A stretch of DNA of 64,000 nucleotides from Microbacterium imperiale (GTDB lineage: Bacteria > Actinomycetota > Actinomycetes > Actinomycetales > Microbacteriaceae): NCBI RefSeq assembly GCF_017876655.1, contig NZ_JAGIOK010000001.1, forward strand, positions 2,542,001-2,606,000. Reading direction: 5' to 3'. Below the pieces are notes generated by a model that worked only from the letters and a program-made list of their open reading frames with translations, ran no database searches and was not told the origin of the DNA. The first letter of the stretch is position 1, and every line of letters begins with the position of its first letter. Shown here in pieces: positions 1 to 8,300 of the stretch. A program made the translations under genes and the position numbers.

Positions 1-570
1 GCCCCCGTGCCGTGGCGCGACGCGGAGATCGCCCGCAGCGGCACCGTGCACGTCGGCGGCACCCGTGCCGAGATCGCGGCATCCGAGAACGCCGTCCGGG
101 CCGGACAGCTGCCGGACGCGCCCTACGTGCTGGTCGCGCAGCCGTCGCTGTTCGACGGCAGCCGGGCGCCGGGCGACCATCACACGCTCTGGGCGTACAC
201 CCACGTGCCCGCGGGAAGCGACGTCGATCGCACCGAGACGATCGTCCGGCAGATCGAGCGATTCGCCCCGGGCTTCCGCGACACGATCCTGGCCACCCGG
301 TCCGAGACCGCGCAGCAGGTCGCTGCCCGCAACCTCAACTACCCGGAGGGCGACATCTCTGCCGGGGTGCCTTCGCTCGATCAGCTCATCGCACGGCCGC
401 TGCTCGCCCGCGACCCGTGGCGCACGCCCATGGACGGCGTATACCTGTGCTCGTCGTCGACGAGCCCCGGGCCGGGCGTGCACGGACTCGGCGGCTGGTG
501 GGCGGCGCTGAGTGCCCTGCGCCACGAGTTCGGCGTCCGCGAGCGGCCGGACCTCTCAGCGCGGGTTTAG
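1..570 (+). CDS. NAD(P)/FAD-dependent oxidoreductase, CrtI-like (3' part)
   Basis: The window opens inside this gene, so only the last 189 residues are visible and the N-terminal FAD-binding Rossmann fold is off the left edge. The visible part resembles the C-terminal half of phytoene-desaturase/retinol-saturase-like amine oxidoreductases: a substrate-domain strand (LWAYTHVPAGSD), a helix rich in charged residues, and a terminal segment (CSSSTSPGPGVHGLGG) of the kind that closes over the FAD in this family. The real substrate cannot be told from this fragment. A MarR-type regulator follows 91 nt downstream on the same strand. Confidence 0.7.
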   Translation, partial: APVPWRDAEIARSGTVHVGGTRAEIAASENAVRAGQLPDAPYVLVAQPSLFDGSRAPGDHHTLWAYTHVPAGSDVDRTETIVRQIERFAPGFRDTILATRSETAQQVAARNLNYPEGDISAGVPSLDQLIARPLLARDPWRTPMDGVYLCSSSTSPGPGVHGLGGWWAALSALRHEFGVRERPDLSARV

Positions 571-661
571 CGGGACTCGGCGGCCTCCGTCAAGCTGGCG
601 GGGGAGGGTCGCGACGCCTTCTACAGTGGACGGGTCGTCGCTGCTCGCGGGAGGTCTCAGC

Positions 662-1108
662 GTGTCCGATCCGTCCCACTCCGAGTCCGTCGCGCGCGCC
701 GTCGAGCGGCTGCGCCTCGCCGAGGCCAGCCTGTCGCGGCGCCGGCAGACCGATTGCGGTCCGAGCGAGACCGCTCGCGCGGCGATGCGGCTGGTCTACG
801 ACAGTGCGGACGCCGGCAGGCGCGTCACCCCGACCGACATCGCGGCGTCGCTCGGCATCTCGACGCCGACGGCCACGACCATCCTCAAGCGTCTGCACGA
901 CGGCGGGCTCGTATCGTTCGAGCGGAACCCGGACGACGGCCGCAGCAAGTACGTCGTCCCGACCGACCGGACCGCGGATGCCGAGGGGGTCGACCCGCTC
1001 GCCGAACGCGTGCGCACCCTCACTCGCGGTCTCGACGCCGAGACGGCGGCGACGGTGTCGGCGCTGCTCGACGCGATCACCGAAGCAGTCGACGCGGAGT
1101 GCCGCTGA
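662..1108 (+). CDS. MarR-family transcriptional regulator
   Basis: A 148-residue protein with a winged helix-turn-helix in its middle third: a helix followed by VTPTDIAASLGISTPTATT (recognition region) and a wing ending in DGRSKYVVPT, as in MarR proteins. The frame is open far upstream, but the GTG at 662 is chosen because a GGGAGG ribosome site lies 7-12 nt before it and the upstream residues are low-quality Arg/Ser sequence. The C-terminal helix (LAERVRTLTRGLDAETAATVSALLDAI in pieces) fits the MarR dimerisation helices. Its target is unknown; the flanking oxidoreductase is one possibility. Confidence 0.75.
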   Translation: MSDPSHSESVARAVERLRLAEASLSRRRQTDCGPSETARAAMRLVYDSADAGRRVTPTDIAASLGISTPTATTILKRLHDGGLVSFERNPDDGRSKYVVPTDRTADAEGVDPLAERVRTLTRGLDAETAATVSALLDAITEAVDAECR

Positions 1109-1111
1109 GGC

Positions 1112-1447
1112 TCAGGCCTCGGGTGCCCCGGCGGGCTCGGGCACGACGCGCAGACCGTTCGCGCCGCCGGCCTCGATCATCAGCGTCTCGACCCAGTTGC
1201 GGTTGATCGTCGGGGGGCGGCTGCCGCTGAACTGGAACATCATCGGCACAGCCGGGTGAACCCACACCGAGAACATCCCACTATCGGACGAGCGGTGGAA
1301 CATGAACGGCTCGTTTCGGCGCAGTTTGTTCATGAACACCACGCGCAGATGAGCCAGCAAGCGGTCTTCGATGTCGAACGTCCGCCCCTGGCTTCCGTAA
1401 ACGAGTAAACCCACGGACGCGAGGGTACGCGGGGGGTCGAGGCTCAT
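1112..1447 (-). CDS. DUF7882-type small conserved protein
   Basis: A 111-residue protein with the pattern seen in a small family common in Microbacteriaceae: an early VYGSQG motif, then DIEDRLLAHLRVVFMNKLRR, a FMFHRSSD segment and a late INRNWVETLM motif. Homologues are sometimes auto-annotated as ATP-dependent DNA ligase, but no ligase nucleotidyl-transferase motif is visible, so that name is not used. Function is unknown. No ribosome site precedes the ATG; the upstream region is unusually AT-rich and carries a repeated TAGTTAG heptamer. Confidence 0.65.
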   Translation of the reverse strand: MSLDPPRTLASVGLLVYGSQGRTFDIEDRLLAHLRVVFMNKLRRNEPFMFHRSSDSGMFSVWVHPAVPMMFQFSGSRPPTINRNWVETLMIEAGGANGLRVVPEPAGAPEA

Positions 1448-1457
1448 TAATTCCGGT

Positions 1458-1477
1458 TAGTTAGACGAACTAGTTAG
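1458..1477. promoter_or_regulatory. Direct repeat TAGTTAG upstream of the DUF7882-type gene
   Basis: TAGTTAG occurs at 1458-1464 and 1471-1477, 13 bp apart, and the stretch also contains the 8-bp palindrome AACTAGTT (1468-1475). It is one of the few AT-rich patches in the window and sits 11-30 bp upstream of the minus-strand start at 1447, so it probably holds that gene's promoter or a regulator site (inference). Confidence 0.35.
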
Positions 1478-1575
1478 CGGCGGCCGGTCGCGTAGAGGGG
1501 TGCGGCGCCCGTGTCAAGGAGGTATGCCGGCGAGGGGGGCTGCAGCACACTCGGATGTCTACGAGGGGAGACGCC

Positions 1576-1884
1576 ATGGTTCTGGACATGTCGCCGATCG
1601 CGCGGAAGCCGAGTGCGGTCCGCCTGGCCACGTCCGACGCCCTGCGTCAGCTGCCCCCGCGCCGACCCGAGCCGGCCCGCGTGGAGGGCGACGTCCGGTG
1701 GGAGCTCGTGGACGTGGACCGCTACGAGGTGCGCGAGGGCGAGGTCGTCCTCGGGTACGTCGACGTCGTCGGTGCCGTCTTCGTCGCTCTGGGTGGCCCG
1801 TGGTATTCCGCCGCCGTCGAACTGCGCCAGACGCTGCGGTTCGATGAGGCGATCCAGACGCTGCGCTCGACGCGCCGGCACTGA
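1576..1884 (+). CDS. Hypothetical protein
   Basis: A 102-residue protein of unknown function. The ATG at 1576 is chosen because GAGGGGAG (1563-1570) is correctly placed as a ribosome site. The N-terminal third is rich in Arg and Pro. The rest alternates acidic and hydrophobic stretches (WELVDVDRYEVREGEVVLGY, then VVGAVFVALGGPWYSAAVEL), suggesting a small mixed alpha/beta domain. It is divergent from the DUF7882-type gene and both precede the Gfo/Idh/MocA gene. I recognise no motif that gives a role. Confidence 0.55.
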   Translation: MVLDMSPIARKPSAVRLATSDALRQLPPRRPEPARVEGDVRWELVDVDRYEVREGEVVLGYVDVVGAVFVALGGPWYSAAVELRQTLRFDEAIQTLRSTRRH

Positions 1885-1938
1885 CGTCGCGGCAGCCGCG
1901 CTCCGCACGCCGGCCGCTGTCTCCGTAGGCTGGAGACC

Positions 1939-2901
1939 ATGATCCGCATCGCGACCGTCGGCACCAGCGTCATCACCGAATCATTCATCGGGGCGGTCAG
2001 CCGCACGCCGGGCATCGAGGTGGCGGCCGTCACGTCACGCGACATCGACCGGGCGCGGGCGTACGCCGACCGGATGGGAGTAGCGGGCGCCTTCGGGGAC
2101 CTCGCATCGATGCTCGCCGACCCCGCGGTCGACGCCGTCTACGTCGGCTCGCCGAACTCGGTCCACCGCGACCAGGTCGCCGCCGCGATCGACGCGGGCA
2201 AGCACGTGCTCGTCGAGAAGCCCGCCGTCGCGTCCGCTGCGGAATGGGACGACCTCGTCGCGCGCGCCCGCGCTGTCGGCGTCGTGCTGATCGAGGCGAT
2301 GCGCACCGCCTACGATCCGGGACTCACCGCCGTGCGAGAGCTCGTCCCCTCCCTCGGCACCCTGCGTCGCGCGTCGTTCCACTACTCCAAGCGCTCGTCG
2401 CGCTACGACGCTGTGCTCGCCGGCGAGGTCCCGAACATCTTCGACCCCGCCATGGGCGGCGGTGCTCTCGCCGACCTCGGCGTCTACGGCCTCCACGCCG
2501 CCATCCTGCTCTTCGGCGAGCCGACGCGGGTCGCCGCCGCGGCCTCGCCGATCCGCACCGGCGTCGAGGGTGCCGGCATCGCTCTGCTGGACTACTCCGG
2601 GCTCGTGGTCGACGTCGCGTACTCGAAGATCACGACGTCCACGCGCCCGAGCGAGATCCAGGGTGAGAAGGCGACGCTCGTCATCGACCACCTCGCGAGC
2701 CCGCGTCACCTGACCCGCATCGACAACGGCGGCGAGGTGACCGAGCACGTGATCGACGGCCCCGTCGACGTCCTCGACGGCGAAGTCGCTCGGTTCGTCG
2801 AGCTCGTCGCGGGCGGGGAATCACCCGATGCCGACCAGGAGCGGACGGCGGCGACGCTGCGCACGATCGAGCGCGTCCGCGCGGCGTCGGTCGCCCCCTG
2901 A
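1939..2901 (+). CDS. Gfo/Idh/MocA-family oxidoreductase
   Basis: A 320-residue NAD(P)-dependent sugar or polyol dehydrogenase-like enzyme. The N-terminal Rossmann fold begins RIATVGTSVITESFIGAV, and the family EKP motif is present (HVLVEKPAVAS, near residue 95), whose Lys normally binds the cofactor and substrate. The C-terminal half has the alpha/beta domain with GGALADLGVYGLHAAILLFG, typical of the trans-dihydrobenzenediol dehydrogenase/Gfo branch. A TAGGCT hexamer (1926-1931) lies 7 nt before the ATG, so the message is probably leaderless. Substrate cannot be assigned. Confidence 0.85.
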   Translation: MIRIATVGTSVITESFIGAVSRTPGIEVAAVTSRDIDRARAYADRMGVAGAFGDLASMLADPAVDAVYVGSPNSVHRDQVAAAIDAGKHVLVEKPAVASAAEWDDLVARARAVGVVLIEAMRTAYDPGLTAVRELVPSLGTLRRASFHYSKRSSRYDAVLAGEVPNIFDPAMGGGALADLGVYGLHAAILLFGEPTRVAAAASPIRTGVEGAGIALLDYSGLVVDVAYSKITTSTRPSEIQGEKATLVIDHLASPRHLTRIDNGGEVTEHVIDGPVDVLDGEVARFVELVAGGESPDADQERTAATLRTIERVRAASVAP

Positions 2902-2991
2902 AGCCCGCACCGCGGCGAGGCGGCGCAGGCACTTCGGCGTCGGCCTGTCAAGGCCCTGGGGTTCCCGCGTACGCCGCCGCAAGCTCGGAGC

Positions 2992-3285
2992 ATGCAACAC
3001 GCAGGGCTGCGCTGGGACGAGATCGCCGAGGATGCGTGGCGGGTCTGCGACCCCGCCCGCTCGGCGTCCGACGCCGAGGCGGTCATCGCGTACGTCGAGC
3101 GGGGCGCGGACGGCACGATCGAGGTCGTGTGGCTGTGCGGCACCGCCGGCACCCAGATCTTCGTGTCCATCGGCGATGCGCGGCGGGCGGTCGCGGAGCG
3201 TTACGCCGCGTCGCGTCGCGAGGGGTCGCCCATGTCGACCAAGCCGGTTCCGATCGCGCACCGTCCGCCGCTGTCGACCGCCTGA
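2992..3285 (+). CDS. Hypothetical protein
   Basis: A 97-residue protein with no recognised domain. It starts at an ATG 6 nt after CAAGCT (2980-2985), the same -10-to-start spacing seen at many genes here. The central part (VIAYVERGADGTIEVVWLCG) looks like two beta strands and is followed by a helix (GDARRAVAERYAAS). The tail is Pro/Ser-rich and probably disordered. It converges on the CinA-like gene, leaving only 19 bp between them. Confidence 0.5.
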   Translation: MQHAGLRWDEIAEDAWRVCDPARSASDAEAVIAYVERGADGTIEVVWLCGTAGTQIFVSIGDARRAVAERYAASRREGSPMSTKPVPIAHRPPLSTA

Positions 3286-3304
3286 CCCGGGCAGACGCGA
3301 CGGA

Positions 3305-3763
3305 TCAGCCGCGCGGCATCCGGCTCAGGAGCAGGTCGACCGCCGCCGTGGCGCTCGCGTCGATGACCTCTTCGGGATGGCCGTCGTACTGCAGCAGCAC
3401 GTGGCCCGTGCCGCGCTCGTCGCTCCAGCCGAGGTAGACGGTGCCAGGGGCGTGACCGTCCTGAGCGTCGGGGCCGCCGACGCCCGTGACCGAGACGGCG
3501 ATGTCGGCGCCGATCAGCTCGCGCGTGGCCGACGCCATCTGCTCCGCGCATTCCGCCGAGCACGGGTCGACCCCCTCACGCAGGCCGAGCACGCGCTGCT
3601 TCGTGGGAACGCGATACGCCACGACTCCGCCGGCGAACCAGTCGCTGGCGCCTTCGGCGGCTCCGATCCTCGCGGACAGATTGCCCGAGGTGAGTGATTC
3701 GGCCACAGCCACCACGGTGTTCGTGGCCTGGGCCCGTTGGGCCAGGTCGTCGATGTCGGTCAT
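3305..3763 (-). CDS. CinA-family protein (nicotinamide-nucleotide amidohydrolase type)
   Basis: A 152-residue single-domain protein matching the C-terminal CinA/PncC domain, which deamidates NMN to nicotinate mononucleotide in pyridine nucleotide recycling. Visible family blocks are VAVAESLTSGNLSARIG near the N terminus, GGVVAYRVPTKQRVLGL in the middle and VSVTGVGGPD followed by GTVYLGW. The N-terminal MoCF-like domain of full-length CinA is absent, as is usual for stand-alone PncC proteins. Activity is inferred from family only. Confidence 0.85.
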   Translation of the reverse strand: MTDIDDLAQRAQATNTVVAVAESLTSGNLSARIGAAEGASDWFAGGVVAYRVPTKQRVLGLREGVDPCSAECAEQMASATRELIGADIAVSVTGVGGPDAQDGHAPGTVYLGWSDERGTGHVLLQYDGHPEEVIDASATAAVDLLLSRMPRG

Positions 3764-3864
3764 TCGTCCTCCTGAGCGGCGACCCTAAGCGCGGCTCAGC
3801 GGCCACGCCACCGGTATTGCCCGCGACGGGGCGCGATGCTACGGGCGCTGGATACGGTGGAGGG

Positions 3865-4419
3865 ATGGACGAGCACCGGGCCGGACCGCGACGCAGCGAG
3901 CACGCGCGCCTCGCCGTGCTCTCCGCGGCCGCGGAGCTTCTCGCCGAACGGGGCTACGAGCATCTGACGATCGAGGCGATCGCGCGCCGCGCCGGGGTCG
4001 GCAAGCAGACGATCTACCGCTGGTGGTCGTCGCGGGCCGGGATCCTCGCGGAGGCGCTGCTCGAGGGGCTGATCTTCCGCCACGAGCTGGCCGTGCGCGA
4101 CACCGGCGATCTGCGACACGACCTCGCCGAGTGGATGACGCGCGTCGCCGAGGTCCTCGGCGCGCCCGACGGGCGGGTGCTGTTCCGCTCGCTGCTCGCC
4201 GCGGCGACGGAGGACGCCGCGGTGGGGGAGCTGATGCACCAGCAGCTCAGCGCCGACGGCGGCGTCCGCGCGCGGGTCGTGGCCCATGGCGACCCGCGGC
4301 TGCCCGCCGACGAGATCGGCGACGCGATCGCGGGCTGGCTCGTGCTGCGCGCATTGACCGGCACCGCGTCGACCCCGGAGGGCATCCGGGCGCTCGTCGG
4401 CACCCTCGTCCCGGGCTAG
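3865..4419 (+). CDS. TetR-family transcriptional regulator
   Basis: A 184-residue repressor with the TetR N-terminal DNA-binding domain (LTIEAIARRAGVGKQTIYRWW, residues about 34-54) and an all-helical C-terminal ligand domain. The ATG at 3865 sits 6 nt after TACGGT (3853-3858), so the start is probably leaderless. It is followed after 55 nt by an MMPL exporter gene on the same strand, with a perfect 25-bp palindrome between them. The simplest reading is a local repressor of the exporter that responds to the exported compound (inference). Confidence 0.88.
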   Translation: MDEHRAGPRRSEHARLAVLSAAAELLAERGYEHLTIEAIARRAGVGKQTIYRWWSSRAGILAEALLEGLIFRHELAVRDTGDLRHDLAEWMTRVAEVLGAPDGRVLFRSLLAAATEDAAVGELMHQQLSADGGVRARVVAHGDPRLPADEIGDAIAGWLVLRALTGTASTPEGIRALVGTLVPG

Positions 4420-4421
4420 AG

Positions 4422-4446
4422 TTGACGAGACGCAGCGTCTCGTCAA
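4422..4446. promoter_or_regulatory. 25-bp perfect palindrome, probable TetR operator
   Basis: TTGACGAGACGC (4422-4433) is followed by a single A and its exact reverse complement (4435-4446). It starts 3 nt after the tetR stop and ends 28 nt before the exporter ATG. The one-base loop and the lack of a T-run argue against a terminator. Length, symmetry and position fit an operator for the adjacent TetR protein. No second copy was found before tetR itself, so autoregulation is not evident. Confidence 0.75.
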
Positions 4447-4474
4447 GGCGCACCGCCCCCGAAGGAGAACTCCG

Positions 4475-6955
4475 ATGGCCGAGCTGCTGTACCGCCTGAG
4501 CAAGGGAGCGGCGCGACGCGCGTGGCTCGTCATCGTCGCGTGGATCGCCGTGCTCGGGGTGGCCGGCGCAGCCTTCGCCCTCGGCTTCGGCGGGTTGTCG
4601 TCGAGCTTCGACATCCCGGGAACGGCCTCGTCGAAGGTCACCGACGAGCTCGCCGACGAACTGCCCGACTTCGCCGGCGCCTCGGGCACCGTCGTCTTCC
4701 ACGCCGAGGACGGTGCGCTCACCGACGCCCAGCGCCGGGCGATCTCCGACCTCGTGGCTTCAGCCACCGACCTCCCGGATGTCGCCACGGTCAACGACCC
4801 GTTCGTCTCCGAGCAGCAGCGGCAGGGCCAGGCGCAGCAGGTCGCGGACGGTCGCGCGCAGATCGACGCCGCGCGCGGGCAGCTCGACGCCGGTCAGGCG
4901 CAGCTCGACGAGGGCCGGGCGCAGCTCGATGCCGGCCAGGCCCAGCTCGACGCCGCGCGCGCCCAGGCCGCAGGCGCTCCGCCCGCCGTGCAGGCCCAGC
5001 TCGACGCGCAGCAGGCGCAGCTCGATGCCGGGCGTGCCGAGCTCGAGTCGCAGCAGGAGCAGCTGGATGCCGGTCGGGTCGAGCTCGAGGCGCAGGCCGA
5101 GACCGCCCAGCTCGGCGCGCGCCTGCTGGAACTCGCCGACGGTATCGCGCTGGTGTCGGCGGACGGAGCGACCGCGACCGTCAACATCGCCTTCACGGAG
5201 CCCCGCCTCGAACTGGCCGAGGCGTCGAAGCAGGCGGTCGTCGAGCACTTCACCGCCGAGCCGATCGAGGGCGTCGAGGTCGGCTTCTCGACGGAGATCT
5301 CGCAGGGCGTGCCGAAGATCCTCGGCGTCGGCGAGGCCGTCGGTGTGGGCGTCGCCGCCATCGTCCTGCTCGTGATGCTCGGCAGCCTCATCGCGGCGGC
5401 GCTGCCGCTCGTGACGGCGCTGGTCGGCGTCGGCGTCGGCGTGCTCGGTGTGCTGTCGCTCTCGGGCGTCGTGCAGATGGCCTCGGTGACGCCCGTCCTC
5501 GGCGTCATGCTCGGACTCGCGGTCGGCATCGACTACGCGCTGTTCGTGCTGAACCGGCACCGCAAGCAGCTGCTGCGCGGCATCGAGCTGCACGAATCGA
5601 TCGGCCTGGCCGGCGGCACGGCGGGCAACGCCGTCGTCTTCGCCGGCTCGACGGTCGTCGTGGCGCTCCTCGCGCTCAACATCACCGGCATCCCGTTCCT
5701 CGGTCTCATGGGAACCGCCGGCGCGGTGTGCGTCGCGATCGCGGTGCTCATCGCCATCACGCTGCTGCCGGCGCTCCTCGGCCTGCTCGGCACGCGGGTG
5801 CTGGGCCGCCGCGCTCGCGCCCGCATCGGACAGCCCGACGCCGTCGCGACGCCGACGCGCGCGATGCCGACGTGGCGAGCCGTCACGACGGCAGTCGTGT
5901 CGGTCGGGCTGCTCCTGGTCCTCGCGGTCCCCGCCCTGTCGATGCGGGTGGGGCTGCCCGACGGTGCCTCCGAGCCCGAAGGATCCTACGGCCAGCGCGC
6001 GTTCGAGCTCACCAAGGACGCCTTCGGCGCCGGGGCGAACTCACCGCTGCTGGTGACGGCGAGCCTGCCGGACGGCCTCGACGAGACCGAGCAGCTGCGC
6101 GCGCAGGTGGCGGTGGCCGAGGCGATCAGCGAGCGCGAACACGTCAGCGCCGTCGCGCCGATCGCGGTGTCGGACAGCGGCGCGATCGCCGCCTTCCAGG
6201 TCATCCCGACCGAGGGGCCGAGCAGCGTCGCCACCGAGGATCTCGTGCGCGACCTGCGCTCGCTGCCCCCGGTCGACGGCGAGTACGCCCTCGGGGTGGC
6301 CGGTCAGGCCGCCATCAACATCGACATCTCGGAGGGACTTGTCGGCATCCTGCCGATCTACCTCGCCGTCGTGGTCGGGCTGTCGCTGGTCATCATGATC
6401 GTCGTGTTCCGCTCGCTCGTCGTGCCGCTGATCGCGACCGGCGGCTTCATCCTGTCGCTGTTCGCCACCTACGGCGCCGTCGTCGCGGTGTTCCAGTGGG
6501 GCTGGGGCGCCGAGCTGATCGGGCTGCACACGACGGGGCCGATCCTGAACTTCCTGCCGGTGATCCTCGTCGGCATCCTGTTCGGGCTCGCGATGGACTA
6601 CCAGCTGTTCCTCGCATCGGGCATGCGCGAAGCGTACGTCCACGGGTCGGATGCGCGCTTGGCGGTGATGCAGGGCTTCCGCGCCGGCCGGTCGGTCGTG
6701 ATCGCGGCGGCGCTGATCATGGTGTCGGTGTTCGGCGGATTCATCTTCGCCGAGGCGACGATCATCCGCTCGATGGGATTCGGCCTGGCCTTCGGCATCC
6801 TCGTCGACGCCCTCGTCGTGCGGATGCTGCTGATGCCGGCGCTCATGCACCTGATCGGGCGCGGTGCGTGGTGGCTGCCGCGCTGGCTCGACCGCATCCT
6901 GCCGGATGTCGACGTCGAGGGCGCCAAGCTCGAGCGCACTCACCCGCACGTCTGA
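4475..6955 (+). CDS. MMPL/RND-type membrane transporter with Leu-Gly heptad repeats
   Basis: An 826-residue exporter with two MMPL halves. TM1 lies near residues 14-36, the first helix bundle covers about 285-455 with the family motif GIDYALFVLNRHRKQL (about 352), and the second bundle covers about 620-800 with AMDYQLFLASGMREAY. The first extracytoplasmic loop carries an insertion of seven-residue repeats (QLDAGQA, QLDEGRA and variants, residues about 125-210) matching the xxxLxxG heptads of YhgE/Pip-like and some MMPL proteins, probably a long coiled coil. AAGGAGAA (4461-4468) is the ribosome site. Substrate is unknown. Confidence 0.9.
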   Translation: MAELLYRLSKGAARRAWLVIVAWIAVLGVAGAAFALGFGGLSSSFDIPGTASSKVTDELADELPDFAGASGTVVFHAEDGALTDAQRRAISDLVASATDLPDVATVNDPFVSEQQRQGQAQQVADGRAQIDAARGQLDAGQAQLDEGRAQLDAGQAQLDAARAQAAGAPPAVQAQLDAQQAQLDAGRAELESQQEQLDAGRVELEAQAETAQLGARLLELADGIALVSADGATATVNIAFTEPRLELAEASKQAVVEHFTAEPIEGVEVGFSTEISQGVPKILGVGEAVGVGVAAIVLLVMLGSLIAAALPLVTALVGVGVGVLGVLSLSGVVQMASVTPVLGVMLGLAVGIDYALFVLNRHRKQLLRGIELHESIGLAGGTAGNAVVFAGSTVVVALLALNITGIPFLGLMGTAGAVCVAIAVLIAITLLPALLGLLGTRVLGRRARARIGQPDAVATPTRAMPTWRAVTTAVVSVGLLLVLAVPALSMRVGLPDGASEPEGSYGQRAFELTKDAFGAGANSPLLVTASLPDGLDETEQLRAQVAVAEAISEREHVSAVAPIAVSDSGAIAAFQVIPTEGPSSVATEDLVRDLRSLPPVDGEYALGVAGQAAINIDISEGLVGILPIYLAVVVGLSLVIMIVVFRSLVVPLIATGGFILSLFATYGAVVAVFQWGWGAELIGLHTTGPILNFLPVILVGILFGLAMDYQLFLASGMREAYVHGSDARLAVMQGFRAGRSVVIAAALIMVSVFGGFIFAEATIIRSMGFGLAFGILVDALVVRMLLMPALMHLIGRGAWWLPRWLDRILPDVDVEGAKLERTHPHV

Positions 6956-6974
6956 GTGCGGCGGCCGGGGCCGG

Positions 6975-8300
6975 TCAGAACGCGTCGAGGTCGGCGCGCA
7001 GGCCCCGGCCGGTGTACTCCGACCGCAGGATGCCGCGCCGGCGCAGCACCGGGACGAGCTCGTCGAGCGCGCGGTGCAGGGTCACGGGGTGCAGGTCGCC
7101 CGAGAAGATCAATCCGTCGTTGTCGGCGTCGTCGCCGAGCGCCTGGATGACGTCGGCGATCTCCTCGGCTGTGCCGACCGTTCCGCCGGCGCCGTCCGTC
7201 ACGCGGCCCAGCCGCGCCTTGCCGGCGAGGATGTCGCGCAGCGGTGCCTCCGAGAAGTCAGAGAAGCGACCGAGCAGCCCCCGGATGGTGCCCTTCGAGA
7301 CGTGATCGCCGAAGATCGCCGGATCGAGCGGACGGTCGAGGTGGAGCGACGTCAGATCGGTCTCGAGGTCGCTCGACCACGCCTCGGCGACCTCGCGCAG
7401 CGTGGCCTCGTCGGGATGACGCGAGGCCGCGACGAGGCGATCGGCCTCGTCCGTCGAGCTCGCGACGATCGGCTTGAAGACGAAGAAGGTCTTGATCGCG
7501 TCGGCGTCGCGTCCCGCCGCCAGCGCCGCCTCGCGCACGCGGGCGCGGTAGGCGCGGATGCTCGCGGGGTCGAGGTTCGACAGGGCGAGCTGGATCTCGG
7601 AGTTCGCGCCGGCGAACCCGATGCCACGGGGCGAGCCTCCCGGTGAGGCGACGACGGGGTCGCCGGCTGGCAGCGGCTCGGCGTTGAGCGGCCCATCGAA
7701 CGAGAAGTACTCGCCGCGATGCTGCACGGCGCGGATCTTGGAGCCGTCCGCGTAGATCTCCGTCTCACGGTCGGCGATGAGGGCGCCCTCGTCCCAGCTG
7801 TGCCAGAGCAGTCGCAGCGCGTTGAGCCATTCCTGCGCGCGGTCGTAGGCGGCGTCGTGACCGAGGCGCTCGGTGCCGAAGTGGTGCGCCGAGCCGACGT
7901 CGGTGACGACGTTCAACCCGAGCCGGCTGCCGCTGAGGTGCTGCAGCGACGCGAACTGGCGCGCGGCGAGGTACGGCGGCCAGGCGGCCGGATTCACCGT
8001 GGGGATGACGCCGAGGTGCTGCGTCGCCGCGAACAGATACGGGGCGAGCGTCCACGGGTCGTGCTTGGGACCGCCGTACGCCTTGCGCACGCGCAGGTTC
8101 AGCGTCTCGGGCGTGATGCCGATCGAGAGGGCGTCCTCGATCAGCACGAAGTCGAACCCCGCGCGCTCGAGCTCGCGGGCCGACTGCTGGTACAGGTCGG
8201 GCCGCTGCCACGCCCAGTCCCACCGCTGGTAGGGGCGCGCCCAGCCGTGCGGGCCGAACCCGCGCGAAAGGAACCATCCGAAGTGCTGCGCCCGCGTCAT
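6975..8300 (-). CDS. Luciferase-like flavin monooxygenase (NtaA/SnaA/DszA type)
   Basis: A 441-residue class C flavin monooxygenase. Family marks are the WAWQRPDLYQQSARELERAGFD opening (in two parts), LNVVTDVGSAHHFG followed by YDRAQEWLNALRLLW, and a late GTAEEIADVIQAL segment. Relatives use FMNH2 from a separate reductase to oxidise sulfur- or nitrogen-bearing organics such as dibenzothiophene sulfone, alkanesulfonates or NTA. The ATG at 8300 overlaps the stop of the upstream sulfhydrylase gene by 4 nt (ATGA), so the two are translationally coupled. A flavin reductase gene lies 2.4 kb away. An organosulfur substrate is inferred from this context. Confidence 0.85.
   Translation of the reverse strand: MTRAQHFGWFLSRGFGPHGWARPYQRWDWAWQRPDLYQQSARELERAGFDFVLIEDALSIGITPETLNLRVRKAYGGPKHDPWTLAPYLFAATQHLGVIPTVNPAAWPPYLAARQFASLQHLSGSRLGLNVVTDVGSAHHFGTERLGHDAAYDRAQEWLNALRLLWHSWDEGALIADRETEIYADGSKIRAVQHRGEYFSFDGPLNAEPLPAGDPVVASPGGSPRGIGFAGANSEIQLALSNLDPASIRAYRARVREAALAAGRDADAIKTFFVFKPIVASSTDEADRLVAASRHPDEATLREVAEAWSSDLETDLTSLHLDRPLDPAIFGDHVSKGTIRGLLGRFSDFSEAPLRDILAGKARLGRVTDGAGGTVGTAEEIADVIQALGDDADNDGLIFSGDLHPVTLHRALDELVPVLRRRGILRSEYTGRGLRADLDAF

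Noticed and set aside
4835..5120. Tandem-looking DNA repeats that might be a minisatellite or CRISPR-like array.
   Set aside because: The repeats are codon-level copies of the Leu-Asp-Ala-Gly heptad in the exporter gene, with no unique spacers.
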